A program made the translations under genes and the position numbers. Below are positions 33,968-40,972 of a stretch of DNA of 51,702 bases, in pieces. The first letter of the stretch is position 1. The number at the start of each line of letters is the position of its first letter. The DNA is taken from positions 1 through 51,702 of the forward strand of contig JAFSLX010000056.1 of assembly GCA_017448185.1 (NCBI GenBank). Reading direction: 5' to 3'. This DNA is from Bacteroidales bacterium. GTDB taxonomy: Bacteria > Bacteroidota > Bacteroidia > Bacteroidales > P3. The notes under the pieces are model-generated. The model ran no database searches and was not told where the DNA came from. It worked only from the letters and a program-made list of their open reading frames with translations.

Positions 33968-35233
33968 ATGAAACGAATAGTATTGTTGATTATTGCAATT
34001 GCAATTTCTTTATTAAGTCATGCACAGGAACTGAAGGTGATTGAGTTCCGGGCCGATATGACGATGACCGATGCCGTGCAGTACCCCAAAGAGGATGCCA
34101 ACGGTGAAAGATGCGGCCTGATACGCATGGGGCTTGTGATTCCTTCTGCCCAGTTTGAAGGTGATATTATCTCGGCGGAGTACAAGGGCAGCGAGTGGTG
34201 GATTTATATGATTGACGGAGCCAATTGGATTACCGTGAAGACAAAAAAATACCTGCCGCTCCGCTATGAATTTGAACCAATCAGGAGTAATGTCACCTAC
34301 GTGATGAACATCGAACGTCCGCAGGTGTCCTATGACGGTCCAACCGGAATAGTGAAAATCGATTGTAATATCAAGGATGCCGATGTCTATATCGACGGTG
34401 AGAAGATGAGTAGCGTAACACCATACGAGTATAAAGGACCGGAAGGTCAACATGAAGTGGAAATACGGGCGAATGGCTATAACCGCGAACGTACGACCAT
34501 AGAAATCAAACTTAACAAGAAACTGTCTCATTCTGTAACCCTTCGTCATGCAGGAAGTTTTCAGTTGGAAGGCATCAGCTACGAAATGGTCAAGGTGGAG
34601 GGAGGCTCGTTCCTGATGGGTTCAGCCGAAAAACCGGAAGATAAAAATTACCCGCTGAACTATGCCCAGCCACAACATGAAGTTGTACTTCGACCATACA
34701 GCATTGGTAAAACCGAGGTGACGCAGGCTTTGTGGGAGAAGGTGATGGGAAGCAACCCGTCGGTACATCAGGGGCCGAACCTCCCAGTGGAAAATGTTTC
34801 ATACGAGGACTGCCTGGAGTTTATCCGCCGGCTGAACCAGCTAAGCGGCCAGAGCTTCCGTCTGCCCACCGAAGCAGAATGGGAATATGCAGCCCGCAAC
34901 CGCGGCGCAAACAAACCTGACAAATGTTCAGGTGGTTCGGCCTCGAAGGTGGCGCAAACAGAGGCAGTCAGCGCTGTCGGTGGCAAGAAGGCCAACGCCC
35001 TCGGAATCTTCGACATGAGCGGCAATGTGGCCGAATGGTGTGCCGACTGGATAGCCTCCTACCCTTCCGGTAAAACGGTGGCATCGCAGGGGCCTGACAG
35101 CGGTACGCAACGGGTGGTTCGCGGCGGTCATGCGGGCGGCAACGAGTGGAGCATGTTCTCCTCCTCACGCAGTCACCGCAATCCTGACGAGCCGTCGCAA
35201 TACATCGGTCTCCGCCTGGCTATGGATAATTGA
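33968..35233 (+). CDS. Exported PEGA and SUMF1 (FGE-sulfatase fold) protein
   Basis: A 421-residue protein with a signal peptide (1-19). An N-terminal module (20-115) is shared with the WG-repeat protein: CGLIRMGLVIPSAQFEGD, SEWWIYMIDGANWITVKT. A PEGA domain follows (126-193: VYIDGEKMSSVTPYEYKGPEG, HEVEIRANGY). The SUMF1 domain spans 204-421: VEGGSFLMGS, GKTEVTQALWEKVMGSNPS, RLPTEAEWEYAAR, DMSGNVAEWCADW, then GLRLAMDN. Bacteroidota use this fold both for modifying enzymes and as a structural part of T9SS (GldJ/GldK type). With PEGA and no sulfatase nearby, a structural or binding role in the envelope is more likely. It follows the WG gene by 6 nt. Confidence 0.85.
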   Translation: MKRIVLLIIAIAISLLSHAQELKVIEFRADMTMTDAVQYPKEDANGERCGLIRMGLVIPSAQFEGDIISAEYKGSEWWIYMIDGANWITVKTKKYLPLRYEFEPIRSNVTYVMNIERPQVSYDGPTGIVKIDCNIKDADVYIDGEKMSSVTPYEYKGPEGQHEVEIRANGYNRERTTIEIKLNKKLSHSVTLRHAGSFQLEGISYEMVKVEGGSFLMGSAEKPEDKNYPLNYAQPQHEVVLRPYSIGKTEVTQALWEKVMGSNPSVHQGPNLPVENVSYEDCLEFIRRLNQLSGQSFRLPTEAEWEYAARNRGANKPDKCSGGSASKVAQTEAVSAVGGKKANALGIFDMSGNVAEWCADWIASYPSGKTVASQGPDSGTQRVVRGGHAGGNEWSMFSSSRSHRNPDEPSQYIGLRLAMDN

Positions 35234-35255
35234 TTATAAAACAAAACATTTTCTA

Positions 35256-35279
35256 AGTCGGCAGGATGCCGGCGGTCCA
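35256..35279 (-). repeat. 25-nt palindromic element, truncated or mutated copy
   Basis: Reverse orientation; the left end reads AGTCGGCAGG instead of ATGCCGGCAGG, the rest is intact (GATGCCGGCGGTCCA). It lies between the PEGA-SUMF1 and FlgT-like genes and is the last copy in the window. Confidence 0.88.
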
Positions 35280-35296
35280 ATTAAAAATTCAAAAAA

Positions 35297-36892
35297 ATGA
35301 AAAAAACAGCTATTTTTGTTATTGCGTTGTTGCTTGCAACCGTCGGATTTGCACAAAATCCCAACAACCCCAACGCCAAGCTCAACCTCGTTGTCGGTGG
35401 CTTCTCGGGCGATTATGCTTCGGATCAACGTGTCAACGTCCTTCACGAATTGACCAAGTCACACCGCGCCAATGTAATTGAACAGTCGGCCTACGAAAGC
35501 CTGCCGAAAGATGTGCGCGCCAAGATGCGTATAGATGCAGTCATCACAGGAAAGTGCGATATAAAGACTGAGCGCAAGGAGACAACGCGTACGGACAAGA
35601 ACGGCAACAAAAAGGTTGTGCCGCTCTATGAAACGAAAATGACGACATCGCTCACGTTTACCGATCCGCGAGACGGCAAGGCCATCTTGACCCCGGTGTT
35701 CGAGAATTCGGAAACCGATGAGGACCGCAACAAGAGTATCAATTCTGCCATTGAAGTGGGTCACACCCGGGGAAAGCAACTGATGCTGCTTATGGTTCAG
35801 CTGTATACTCTTGACGAATATCTTCAGGAGACATACCCTGTAACAGGGAAAATAGTCACGGTAAACGAGAGCAAGAAAGGCAAAGCCGAGAGCGTCACAA
35901 TCAATCTCGGTTCGCGCGATGCAATTTATCGTGGACAGACATTCGAAGTCGTCTTTTACAAAAACGGCAAGCAGAAGAACTACGGACGCATGCGTGTCCG
36001 CGAAATCAACAACGATTCGCTTGCAACATGCATCGTCGAAAAGGACGGCAAGAACATCATGGCGGCTGTTGAGTCCGGCGAGGATGTCAACATCACCAGC
36101 TATGTCCAGGCAGTGAGCCTTAACGGTATAGTGCGTGTCGAACAGGAAGCCCCGCGCCTTAACATTTCGGGAGCCGACGATGCCAAGAAACGCGATGTGG
36201 CCTTTGGCAGCATTACCGGAGGTGCACCGTCCGACTTTGTCACCGCGGTGAAGGAAAACCTGAAAACCAACCGTCGCGTCAACGCTTACATGCTCGGTAC
36301 CCCCGCTTGTCCCGACAACGCAAAGCTTGACGGTATCATCTGTGGCTACTATACCGGAATGGACAAGTCCAGCCGTCTGGTCAAAGCCGAAGAACATCTC
36401 CTTCAACTGAAGGACTATACGGAGTATACCACCAGCATCGGCTGGTATCTTTTCATTGTCGATCCAAACACCGGCAACATAGTCTACTCGGGAAACGAAG
36501 GAACCTCTGCCTCCAGCGACAAATCCGCCGAAGATGCCACCCGGCAGGCCATTCAGAACGCAGCCACTATCACCTCGTCCACCTACAGCGCCTTCCCCCT
36601 CATCGGAACAATCCTTACCGTTGACGACGCCGACCCCCAGAAAGCCAAAGAAGTATCCATCGACCTGGGAAGCAACTATCCCGTCTACAAGGGACTGCGG
36701 TTTGACGTATACTCACAGGATGCTGCTGGCGGATGGGAGAAGATTGGCCGTCTTGAAGTGTCAAATGTCGTTGACGGCACACATTCGTCTTGTACCGTTA
36801 AAAAGGGTGGAGAGGTAATCCAGAAAGTCGTCGAGAATGGAACCCCCGTCCGCATAACCACATACATCCTCAAAGAATTCTTTGAACTATGA
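35297..36892 (+). CDS. Exported protein with duplicated CsgG/TolB-like plus FlgT-C-like halves
   Basis: A 531-residue protein with a signal peptide (KKTAIFVIALLLATVGFAQ). It is an internal duplication. Half 1 (about 28-270) has NLVVGGFSGDY, RIDAVITGKCDI, then PVTGKIVTVNES, INLGSRDAIYRGQTFEVVFY and a strand ending VNITSYV. Half 2 (about 299-531) has DVAFGSITGG, KLDGIICGYYTG, then LIGTILTVDDA, IDLGSNYPVYKGLRFDVYS and VRITTYI. The first part of each half resembles the CsgG/TolB N-terminal fold; the second resembles the FlgT C-terminal domain of outer-membrane ring components. It probably acts in the periplasm or at the outer membrane. The next gene overlaps by 4 nt (ATGA). Confidence 0.7.
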   Translation: MKKTAIFVIALLLATVGFAQNPNNPNAKLNLVVGGFSGDYASDQRVNVLHELTKSHRANVIEQSAYESLPKDVRAKMRIDAVITGKCDIKTERKETTRTDKNGNKKVVPLYETKMTTSLTFTDPRDGKAILTPVFENSETDEDRNKSINSAIEVGHTRGKQLMLLMVQLYTLDEYLQETYPVTGKIVTVNESKKGKAESVTINLGSRDAIYRGQTFEVVFYKNGKQKNYGRMRVREINNDSLATCIVEKDGKNIMAAVESGEDVNITSYVQAVSLNGIVRVEQEAPRLNISGADDAKKRDVAFGSITGGAPSDFVTAVKENLKTNRRVNAYMLGTPACPDNAKLDGIICGYYTGMDKSSRLVKAEEHLLQLKDYTEYTTSIGWYLFIVDPNTGNIVYSGNEGTSASSDKSAEDATRQAIQNAATITSSTYSAFPLIGTILTVDDADPQKAKEVSIDLGSNYPVYKGLRFDVYSQDAAGGWEKIGRLEVSNVVDGTHSSCTVKKGGEVIQKVVENGTPVRITTYILKEFFEL

Positions 36893-37323
36893 GCAATCTG
36901 AAAGCGTTTGCAATCATTGTTTCCCTATTGGTGGGAACAACCGTTCTTCATGCACAGAATGACGTGGAAGTGGCCTTGATTGAACAAGACGGAAAAGTGG
37001 CCTATTTCGCCGTCGATGCATCAGCGGCGAAGAGCGACGAAGTCGCCACCGTCGCCTTCGCCACCCTTTTCCGAACATTGCTCGACAAAGGTGTCGAGGG
37101 ATTCAACGGAGGACGAAAACTGATGGATGTGAACAACGCCAAGTGGAGGGAAGACTTCCTCAAAGGCAAGAATCCCAAGTATATGACATACATCAAAGGC
37201 TACCAAACCGAAGGCGAGCCGATGAAAAATACTGTCGGCGAGTATCGGGCCACCGTGCTGGTGCGCGTCAACGTCGAATTCCTTATCCGTCAGCTGAAAG
37301 CCTATGGGGTGTTGAAAGGTTAA
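36889..37323 (+). CDS. Small exported LPP20/FlgT-N-like protein
   Basis: A 144-residue protein with a signal peptide (LKAFAIIVSLLVGTTVLHAQ). The mature part has VATVAFATLFRTLLDKGVEGFNGG, MTYIKGYQTEGEP and VRVNVEFLIRQLKAYGVLKG. An A-x3-L helix, a Tyr-containing strand and a final V-x-V strand with amphipathic helix resemble LPP20/FlgT N-terminal domains, as in the 292-residue protein at 30715. It is coupled to the FlgT-like gene by ATGA. It appears to be the last gene of the tubulin-like run, and a MORN gene on the other strand overlaps its 3' end by 41 nt. Fold assignment is tentative. Confidence 0.65.
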   Translation: MSNLKAFAIIVSLLVGTTVLHAQNDVEVALIEQDGKVAYFAVDASAAKSDEVATVAFATLFRTLLDKGVEGFNGGRKLMDVNNAKWREDFLKGKNPKYMTYIKGYQTEGEPMKNTVGEYRATVLVRVNVEFLIRQLKAYGVLKG

Positions 37324-37558
37324 CGTATTCGCTCACAGTGTTATATCCAGCGCACAGCACATGCAGGTCGCCGTCGCCGTGCCGTTTGCCGTGTTCAAAC
37401 TCACCCTCGTATTTTATGTCGCCTTCGTCGGCAAACCGACGCTCTTCCCGGGGATCTTTCTCCACAACGTACAGAAGTTTGCCCCTGCCATGAGGCCGTC
37501 CCGCCTCATCGACATCCCCCTGATAGAGCAACTTCGTGATATATACCTTTCTATTCAT
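37283..37558 (-). CDS. Small MORN-repeat protein
   Basis: A 91-residue protein without signal peptide. Two MORN-type motifs are visible: YQGDVDEAGRPHGRGKLLY and YEGEFEHGKRHGDGDLH, separated by a charged segment (EKDPREERRFADEG). MORN motifs form short beta-hairpins that often contact membranes or other proteins. The ATG at 37558 is preferred because the -7 element (37567-37574) lies between it and the in-frame upstream ATG. It overlaps the 3' end of the exported-protein gene on the plus strand by 41 nt. A MORN-like motif also ends the zinc-ribbon membrane protein at 29083, so it may belong to the same system. Confidence 0.6.
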   Translation of the reverse strand: MNRKVYITKLLYQGDVDEAGRPHGRGKLLYVVEKDPREERRFADEGDIKYEGEFEHGKRHGDGDLHVLCAGYNTVSEYVNLSTPHRLSADG

Positions 37559-37566
37559 TTCAAATG

Positions 37567-37574
37567 CAAAAATA
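37567..37574 (-). promoter_or_regulatory. -7 element for the MORN gene
   Basis: TATTTTTG on the minus strand, 8 nt before the ATG at 37558, matches TAnnTTTG. The leader would be extremely short. A TTTG lies 25 nt upstream, slightly too far. Confidence 0.5.
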
Positions 37575-37699
37575 CATAAATTCTTGAGATACACACAGAC
37601 AAATGAAAAAAAATTGGCAGGGCGCACACGTGGGTACGCCCCAACCTCAAATGATTATCAAGTGACTGGTTTTCAGTGTCGGTAAGTAGCCCCTCCTTC

Positions 37700-37785
37700 T
37701 GTTGGACGCTTGTTGTACGGTTGTTGTACGCTTTTAATCCGTGCAAGAACCGTGCATCAAGCGTCCAACAAGCGTCCAACAGAAT
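37700..37785. repeat. Inverted repeat of 11-nt units (class B)
   Basis: The left arm has three 11-nt units, TGTTGGACGCT, TGTTGTACGGT and TGTTGTACGCT (37700-37732). A 9-nt spacer follows, then TGCAAGAACCG, TGCATCAAGCG, TCCAACAAGCG and TCCAACAGAAT. AGCGTCCAACA at 37761-37771 and 37772-37782 is the exact complement of the first left unit. CCCTCCTT and AAGGGAGG flank it. The plan is the same as in class A but the unit sequence is unrelated. It fills most of 37628-37858 between divergent genes. Confidence 0.85.
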
Positions 37786-37844
37786 AACGCAAAAGGGAGG
37801 GATGATTTATGAAAAAATCAATCGTCATATACAATAAAGCATTG

Positions 37845-37852
37845 TGTTTTTG
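37845..37852 (+). promoter_or_regulatory. Candidate -7 element for trxA
   Basis: TGTTTTTG has one mismatch to TAnnTTTG and lies 51 nt before the trxA ATG. It is the best candidate in the interval but weak. Confidence 0.3.
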
Positions 37853-37903
37853 CGTTAATTGTTTGATATTTTACCATGCTTAACAAGTAATAACATTTTG
37901 GAA

Positions 37904-38212
37904 ATGAAAGTTACAGAACAGAATTTCAACGAGATGATGGCTTCTGGCCTTCCCGTAATGATTGATTTTGGTGCCACATGGTGCGGCCCTTGCAAAGCTT
38001 TGGCTCCCCGCGTCGAAGAGATTGCTGCCGAGTACGAAGGCAAAGCCCTTGTGGGCACAGCCGACGTGGATGAGTGTCCCGACCTCGCAGCTCAGTTCCG
38101 TATCCGCAACGTCCCTACCGTGCTCTTTTTCAAGGGTGGTGAAGTAAAGGACAAATCGGTCGGACTGGTTGCCAAAGAGACGTTGGCCGAAAAGCTGGAT
38201 GCTTTAATGTAA
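37904..38212 (+). CDS. trxA: Thioredoxin
   Basis: A 102-residue cytosolic thiol-disulfide oxidoreductase with the active site WCGPC (Cys27, Cys30) and the cis-proline segment RNVPTVLFFKGG. The length is typical, with no signal peptide from the ATG at 37904. The in-frame ATG at 37859 would add residues unlike the family. It is followed after 3 nt by the DUF58 gene. Confidence 0.95.
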   Translation: MKVTEQNFNEMMASGLPVMIDFGATWCGPCKALAPRVEEIAAEYEGKALVGTADVDECPDLAAQFRIRNVPTVLFFKGGEVKDKSVGLVAKETLAEKLDALM

Positions 38213-38215
38213 AGA

Positions 38216-39142
38216 ATGAATTTAGAGCAAATAACGCGCTATAAATCACTGGACTTTTTTGCCAGCCAGGTAGTGGAAGGTTTTATTACGGGCAGGCATA
38301 AAAGTCCTTTTCATGGTTTCTCGGTCGAGTTCTCCGACTATCGGCAGTACAACACTGGGGAATCAACCCGTAATATTGACTGGCGACTATACGGAAGGAC
38401 CGACAAACTGTTTGTCAAACAGTTTGAGGAAGAGACCAATTTGCGGTGCCAATTGATGATCGATCAGAGCACCTCGATGTTATTCCCGATTGAGAATCAG
38501 GGCAATATTAACAGTCCTAACAAGTTGACCTTCTCGGTGTATGCGGCAGCTGTTTTGATAGAACTTCTTCATCGACAACGCGATGCATTTGGTCTTACGT
38601 TATTCAGCGAACAGATTGATCTGAGCACCCAATGCCGTAGCAATGCAGTTCACCAGCGTTATCTGTTGGGGTTGCTCGACGAATTGCTCAAGCCGGTAAA
38701 GACCGACGAGCGTCCGTTACGCAAAACTTCGATTGCCAATGCCATACACTTGATGGCCGAACAGTTGCATCGACGCTCAATGATTGTGATATTCACCGAC
38801 GCATTTGTCGACCGTGAAGAATGGGAACCTCTGTTCGATGCTTTGCGCCACCTGCGGCATAACAAACACGAAGTGATTTTTTTTCATACATTTGACCAGT
38901 CACATGAACTAAATTTGGACTATTCAGCTCGTCCACATTTGTTTATTGACCTTGAAACAGGTCAAAAAGTGAGACTTCAGCCCAATGAAATTGCTCAATC
39001 CTATAGTAAAGAGATGCATACTATGCAGCAGGAATTACACCAGCATGCATTGCAGTATAACATCGATTATGTAGCTGTCGATACAGTTAAAGGATTCCAT
39101 CAAATCTTATTACCATTCTTACTGAAACGCAGTAAAGTATGA
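38216..39142 (+). CDS. DUF58 (vWA-like) protein
   Basis: A 308-residue protein of the DUF58 family. It has VVEGFITGRHKSPFHGFSVE, then FSDYRQYNTGESTRNIDWRLY, followed by a von Willebrand A-like fold with DQSTSM in the metal-site position and VIFTDAF near residue 200. DUF58 proteins usually act with MoxR-type AAA+ ATPases in chaperone-like complexes. No moxR gene is nearby, and there is no transmembrane helix, unlike longer DUF58 proteins. It overlaps the hydrolase gene by 4 nt (ATGA). Confidence 0.9.
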   Translation: MNLEQITRYKSLDFFASQVVEGFITGRHKSPFHGFSVEFSDYRQYNTGESTRNIDWRLYGRTDKLFVKQFEEETNLRCQLMIDQSTSMLFPIENQGNINSPNKLTFSVYAAAVLIELLHRQRDAFGLTLFSEQIDLSTQCRSNAVHQRYLLGLLDELLKPVKTDERPLRKTSIANAIHLMAEQLHRRSMIVIFTDAFVDREEWEPLFDALRHLRHNKHEVIFFHTFDQSHELNLDYSARPHLFIDLETGQKVRLQPNEIAQSYSKEMHTMQQELHQHALQYNIDYVAVDTVKGFHQILLPFLLKRSKV

Positions 39143-39747
39143 GTCACGACTATATATCAAAGGAGCGACCGTATGCATTGTATATCCATGGCATGGGGTC
39201 GGGTGCAAAGTCGGGTACAACAACTTCGCTGGGACATTACCTTGAAGGTTACGAGTGGCTCAGCCCCGAGTTGCCAACAGACCCTGAGCTGGCAGTGGCC
39301 ATATTGGATGACTATGCGCAAGTGTTCCAACCACAACTTGTAGCAGGCACGTCGATGGGTGGGTTGTACACTCTTTTTGTCAAAGCTCCCGAAGCAATCA
39401 AAGTAGCCATCAATCCTACTTACAATGTTGAGGTTACGTTGCGAAAGTTGGGCTATGGAAAACATAAGTATCATTGCGAACGTGAAAACGGGGAAACGGA
39501 ATATGTGATTGACGAACCTTTGGTAAGGAAGTACATACATCTTCGTGATTCACGTCATGTCGAACCTTCACAGCGTATGATCGCCTTGTTTTCAAGCGAC
39601 GATGAATTGGTCGGCAGGGAACCTTCGAAGCAAAATGCAAAAGCATTGGAATCGATTGGATATGAAATATATTGGAGTGATAAATTCGGGCATCGGTTGA
39701 ATCAGCCTGCCGCGAAAAAGTTGGCTTCAATTATCGCTTCGAAGTGA
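39139..39747 (+). CDS. YqiA/YcfP-like alpha/beta-hydrolase
   Basis: A 202-residue small esterase-like protein. The oxyanion segment is LYIHGMGSGAKSG, the nucleophile elbow is GTSMGG (Ser about 72), the acid is likely in LFSSDDELVG and the catalytic His in KFGHRL near residue 185. The YqiA family is expected to hydrolyse small esters; the substrate is unknown. It is translationally coupled to the DUF58 gene. Confidence 0.8.
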   Translation: MSHDYISKERPYALYIHGMGSGAKSGTTTSLGHYLEGYEWLSPELPTDPELAVAILDDYAQVFQPQLVAGTSMGGLYTLFVKAPEAIKVAINPTYNVEVTLRKLGYGKHKYHCERENGETEYVIDEPLVRKYIHLRDSRHVEPSQRMIALFSSDDELVGREPSKQNAKALESIGYEIYWSDKFGHRLNQPAAKKLASIIASK

Positions 39748-39797
39748 CAGTTTGAAAAAAATGAAAAAAAATTAACAGAAATTTCATTTTTTTTTCA

Positions 39798-39805
39798 TAT
39801 CTTTG
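39798..39805 (+). promoter_or_regulatory. -7 element for buk
   Basis: TATCTTTG is a perfect TAnnTTTG match in an A/T-rich gap; the ATG of buk is 53 nt downstream. No clear -33 TTTG was found at the right distance. Confidence 0.65.
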
Positions 39806-39858
39806 CACCCTGAAGTTTTGTAATTTGCATAATGAATAATAAATAAAACATTAATAAG

Positions 39859-40950
39859 ATGAGTACAAAGAAATACACGCTGGTAATCAACCCTGGTGCC
39901 ACATCAACCAAGGCCGCTATCTATGATGGCGAAACAGAAGTTTTCACCGAGAACCTCTCCCACCCCATCGAGGAAATCCAGAAGTTCCACGAAGTGGCTG
40001 ATCAGTTCGAGTATCGTAAAGGTGCCATTCTTGACATGGTGAAACGTCACGGTGTCAGCACTGACGAGATTGCCGTCGTGATGGGTCGCGGTGGCTTGAC
40101 CCGCCCTTGCGAGAGTGGTTGCTACCGTGTAAATGACCTCATGAAGGAAGAGTGCCATGCCGGTATTCAGGGTAAACATGCCTGCAACCTTGGTGCTCTC
40201 ATCAGCGACGCTATTGCCCGCGAAATTGGCCTCGAGTGTGCTTACATTGCCGACCCCGGCATTGTCGACGAGCGCCCCGAATTTGCCAAAATCAGTGGTC
40301 ACCCCGTCTTTGACCTCGACCCCAGCCGCGAAGGTGTTATCTGGCACTGTTTAAACCAGAAGATGACGGCCAAACTTTATGCCCGTGAACTTGGCAAGCA
40401 TTACGAAGATCTTAATCTCATTATTGCCCACATGGGCGGTGGTGTGAGCGTGGGCATCCACGAGCATGGACGTGTCACCGAGGTGAACCGTGCCCTCTGT
40501 GGTCTCGGAGCCTTCTCGCCAACCCGTTGCGGCAGTATCAACGCATCCAAACTCATCGAAGTGGCTTGCAGTGGCAAGTACGATGAGGCCAAGCTGAAGA
40601 AGATGGTCACCGCCGAAGGTGGTTTTGTCGCTTATCTTGGCACTAACGATGCTTACGAGGTGGAGAAACGTGCCCTTGCCGGCGACGAAAAATGCCAACT
40701 TTTGGTCGAAGCCTTTACGTATCAGGTTTCCATGGAAATCAGCCGTTTGGCCGCTGTGGTCAAAGGCAAAGTCGATGCCATTATCCTCACTGGTGGTATT
40801 GCCTACAGCAAACCTTGGATGGCCATGATCGAAGAGCGCGTCGGTTGGATTGCCCCCGTCAAGATTTACAAAGGCGAGAACGAGATGCTTGCCCTTGCTA
40901 TCTGTGGTAAAGAGGTACTCGACGGCGTGCAAGTGAAAGAATACAAATAA
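39859..40950 (+). CDS. buk: Butyrate kinase
   Basis: A 363-residue ASKHA-fold kinase that interconverts butyryl phosphate and butyrate with ATP. It has VINPGATSTKAAIYDG at the N-terminus, VVMGRGGLTRPCESG, the adenosine/phosphate motif IIAHMGGGVSVGIHEHGRV and ILTGGIAYS near residue 314. The length and the GRGGL motif separate it from acetate kinase (about 400 residues). Phosphate butyryltransferase, usually adjacent, is not in this window, so the enzyme may work on butyrate or branched-chain acyl phosphates with a distant partner. Confidence 0.95.
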   Translation: MSTKKYTLVINPGATSTKAAIYDGETEVFTENLSHPIEEIQKFHEVADQFEYRKGAILDMVKRHGVSTDEIAVVMGRGGLTRPCESGCYRVNDLMKEECHAGIQGKHACNLGALISDAIAREIGLECAYIADPGIVDERPEFAKISGHPVFDLDPSREGVIWHCLNQKMTAKLYARELGKHYEDLNLIIAHMGGGVSVGIHEHGRVTEVNRALCGLGAFSPTRCGSINASKLIEVACSGKYDEAKLKKMVTAEGGFVAYLGTNDAYEVEKRALAGDEKCQLLVEAFTYQVSMEISRLAAVVKGKVDAIILTGGIAYSKPWMAMIEERVGWIAPVKIYKGENEMLALAICGKEVLDGVQVKEYK

Positions 40951-40972
40951 TCATAGATTACAGTATATTAGA

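Noticed and set aside
33968-35233. The SUMF1-domain protein as a sulfatase-activating enzyme.
   Set aside because: No sulfatase with a C/S-x-P-x-R motif lies nearby, and PEGA plus the N-terminal module point to a structural envelope role; enzyme activity is not excluded.
39859-40950. Acetate kinase.
   Set aside because: Length (363) and motifs such as VVMGRGGLTRP fit butyrate kinase; acetate kinase is about 400 residues with different signatures.
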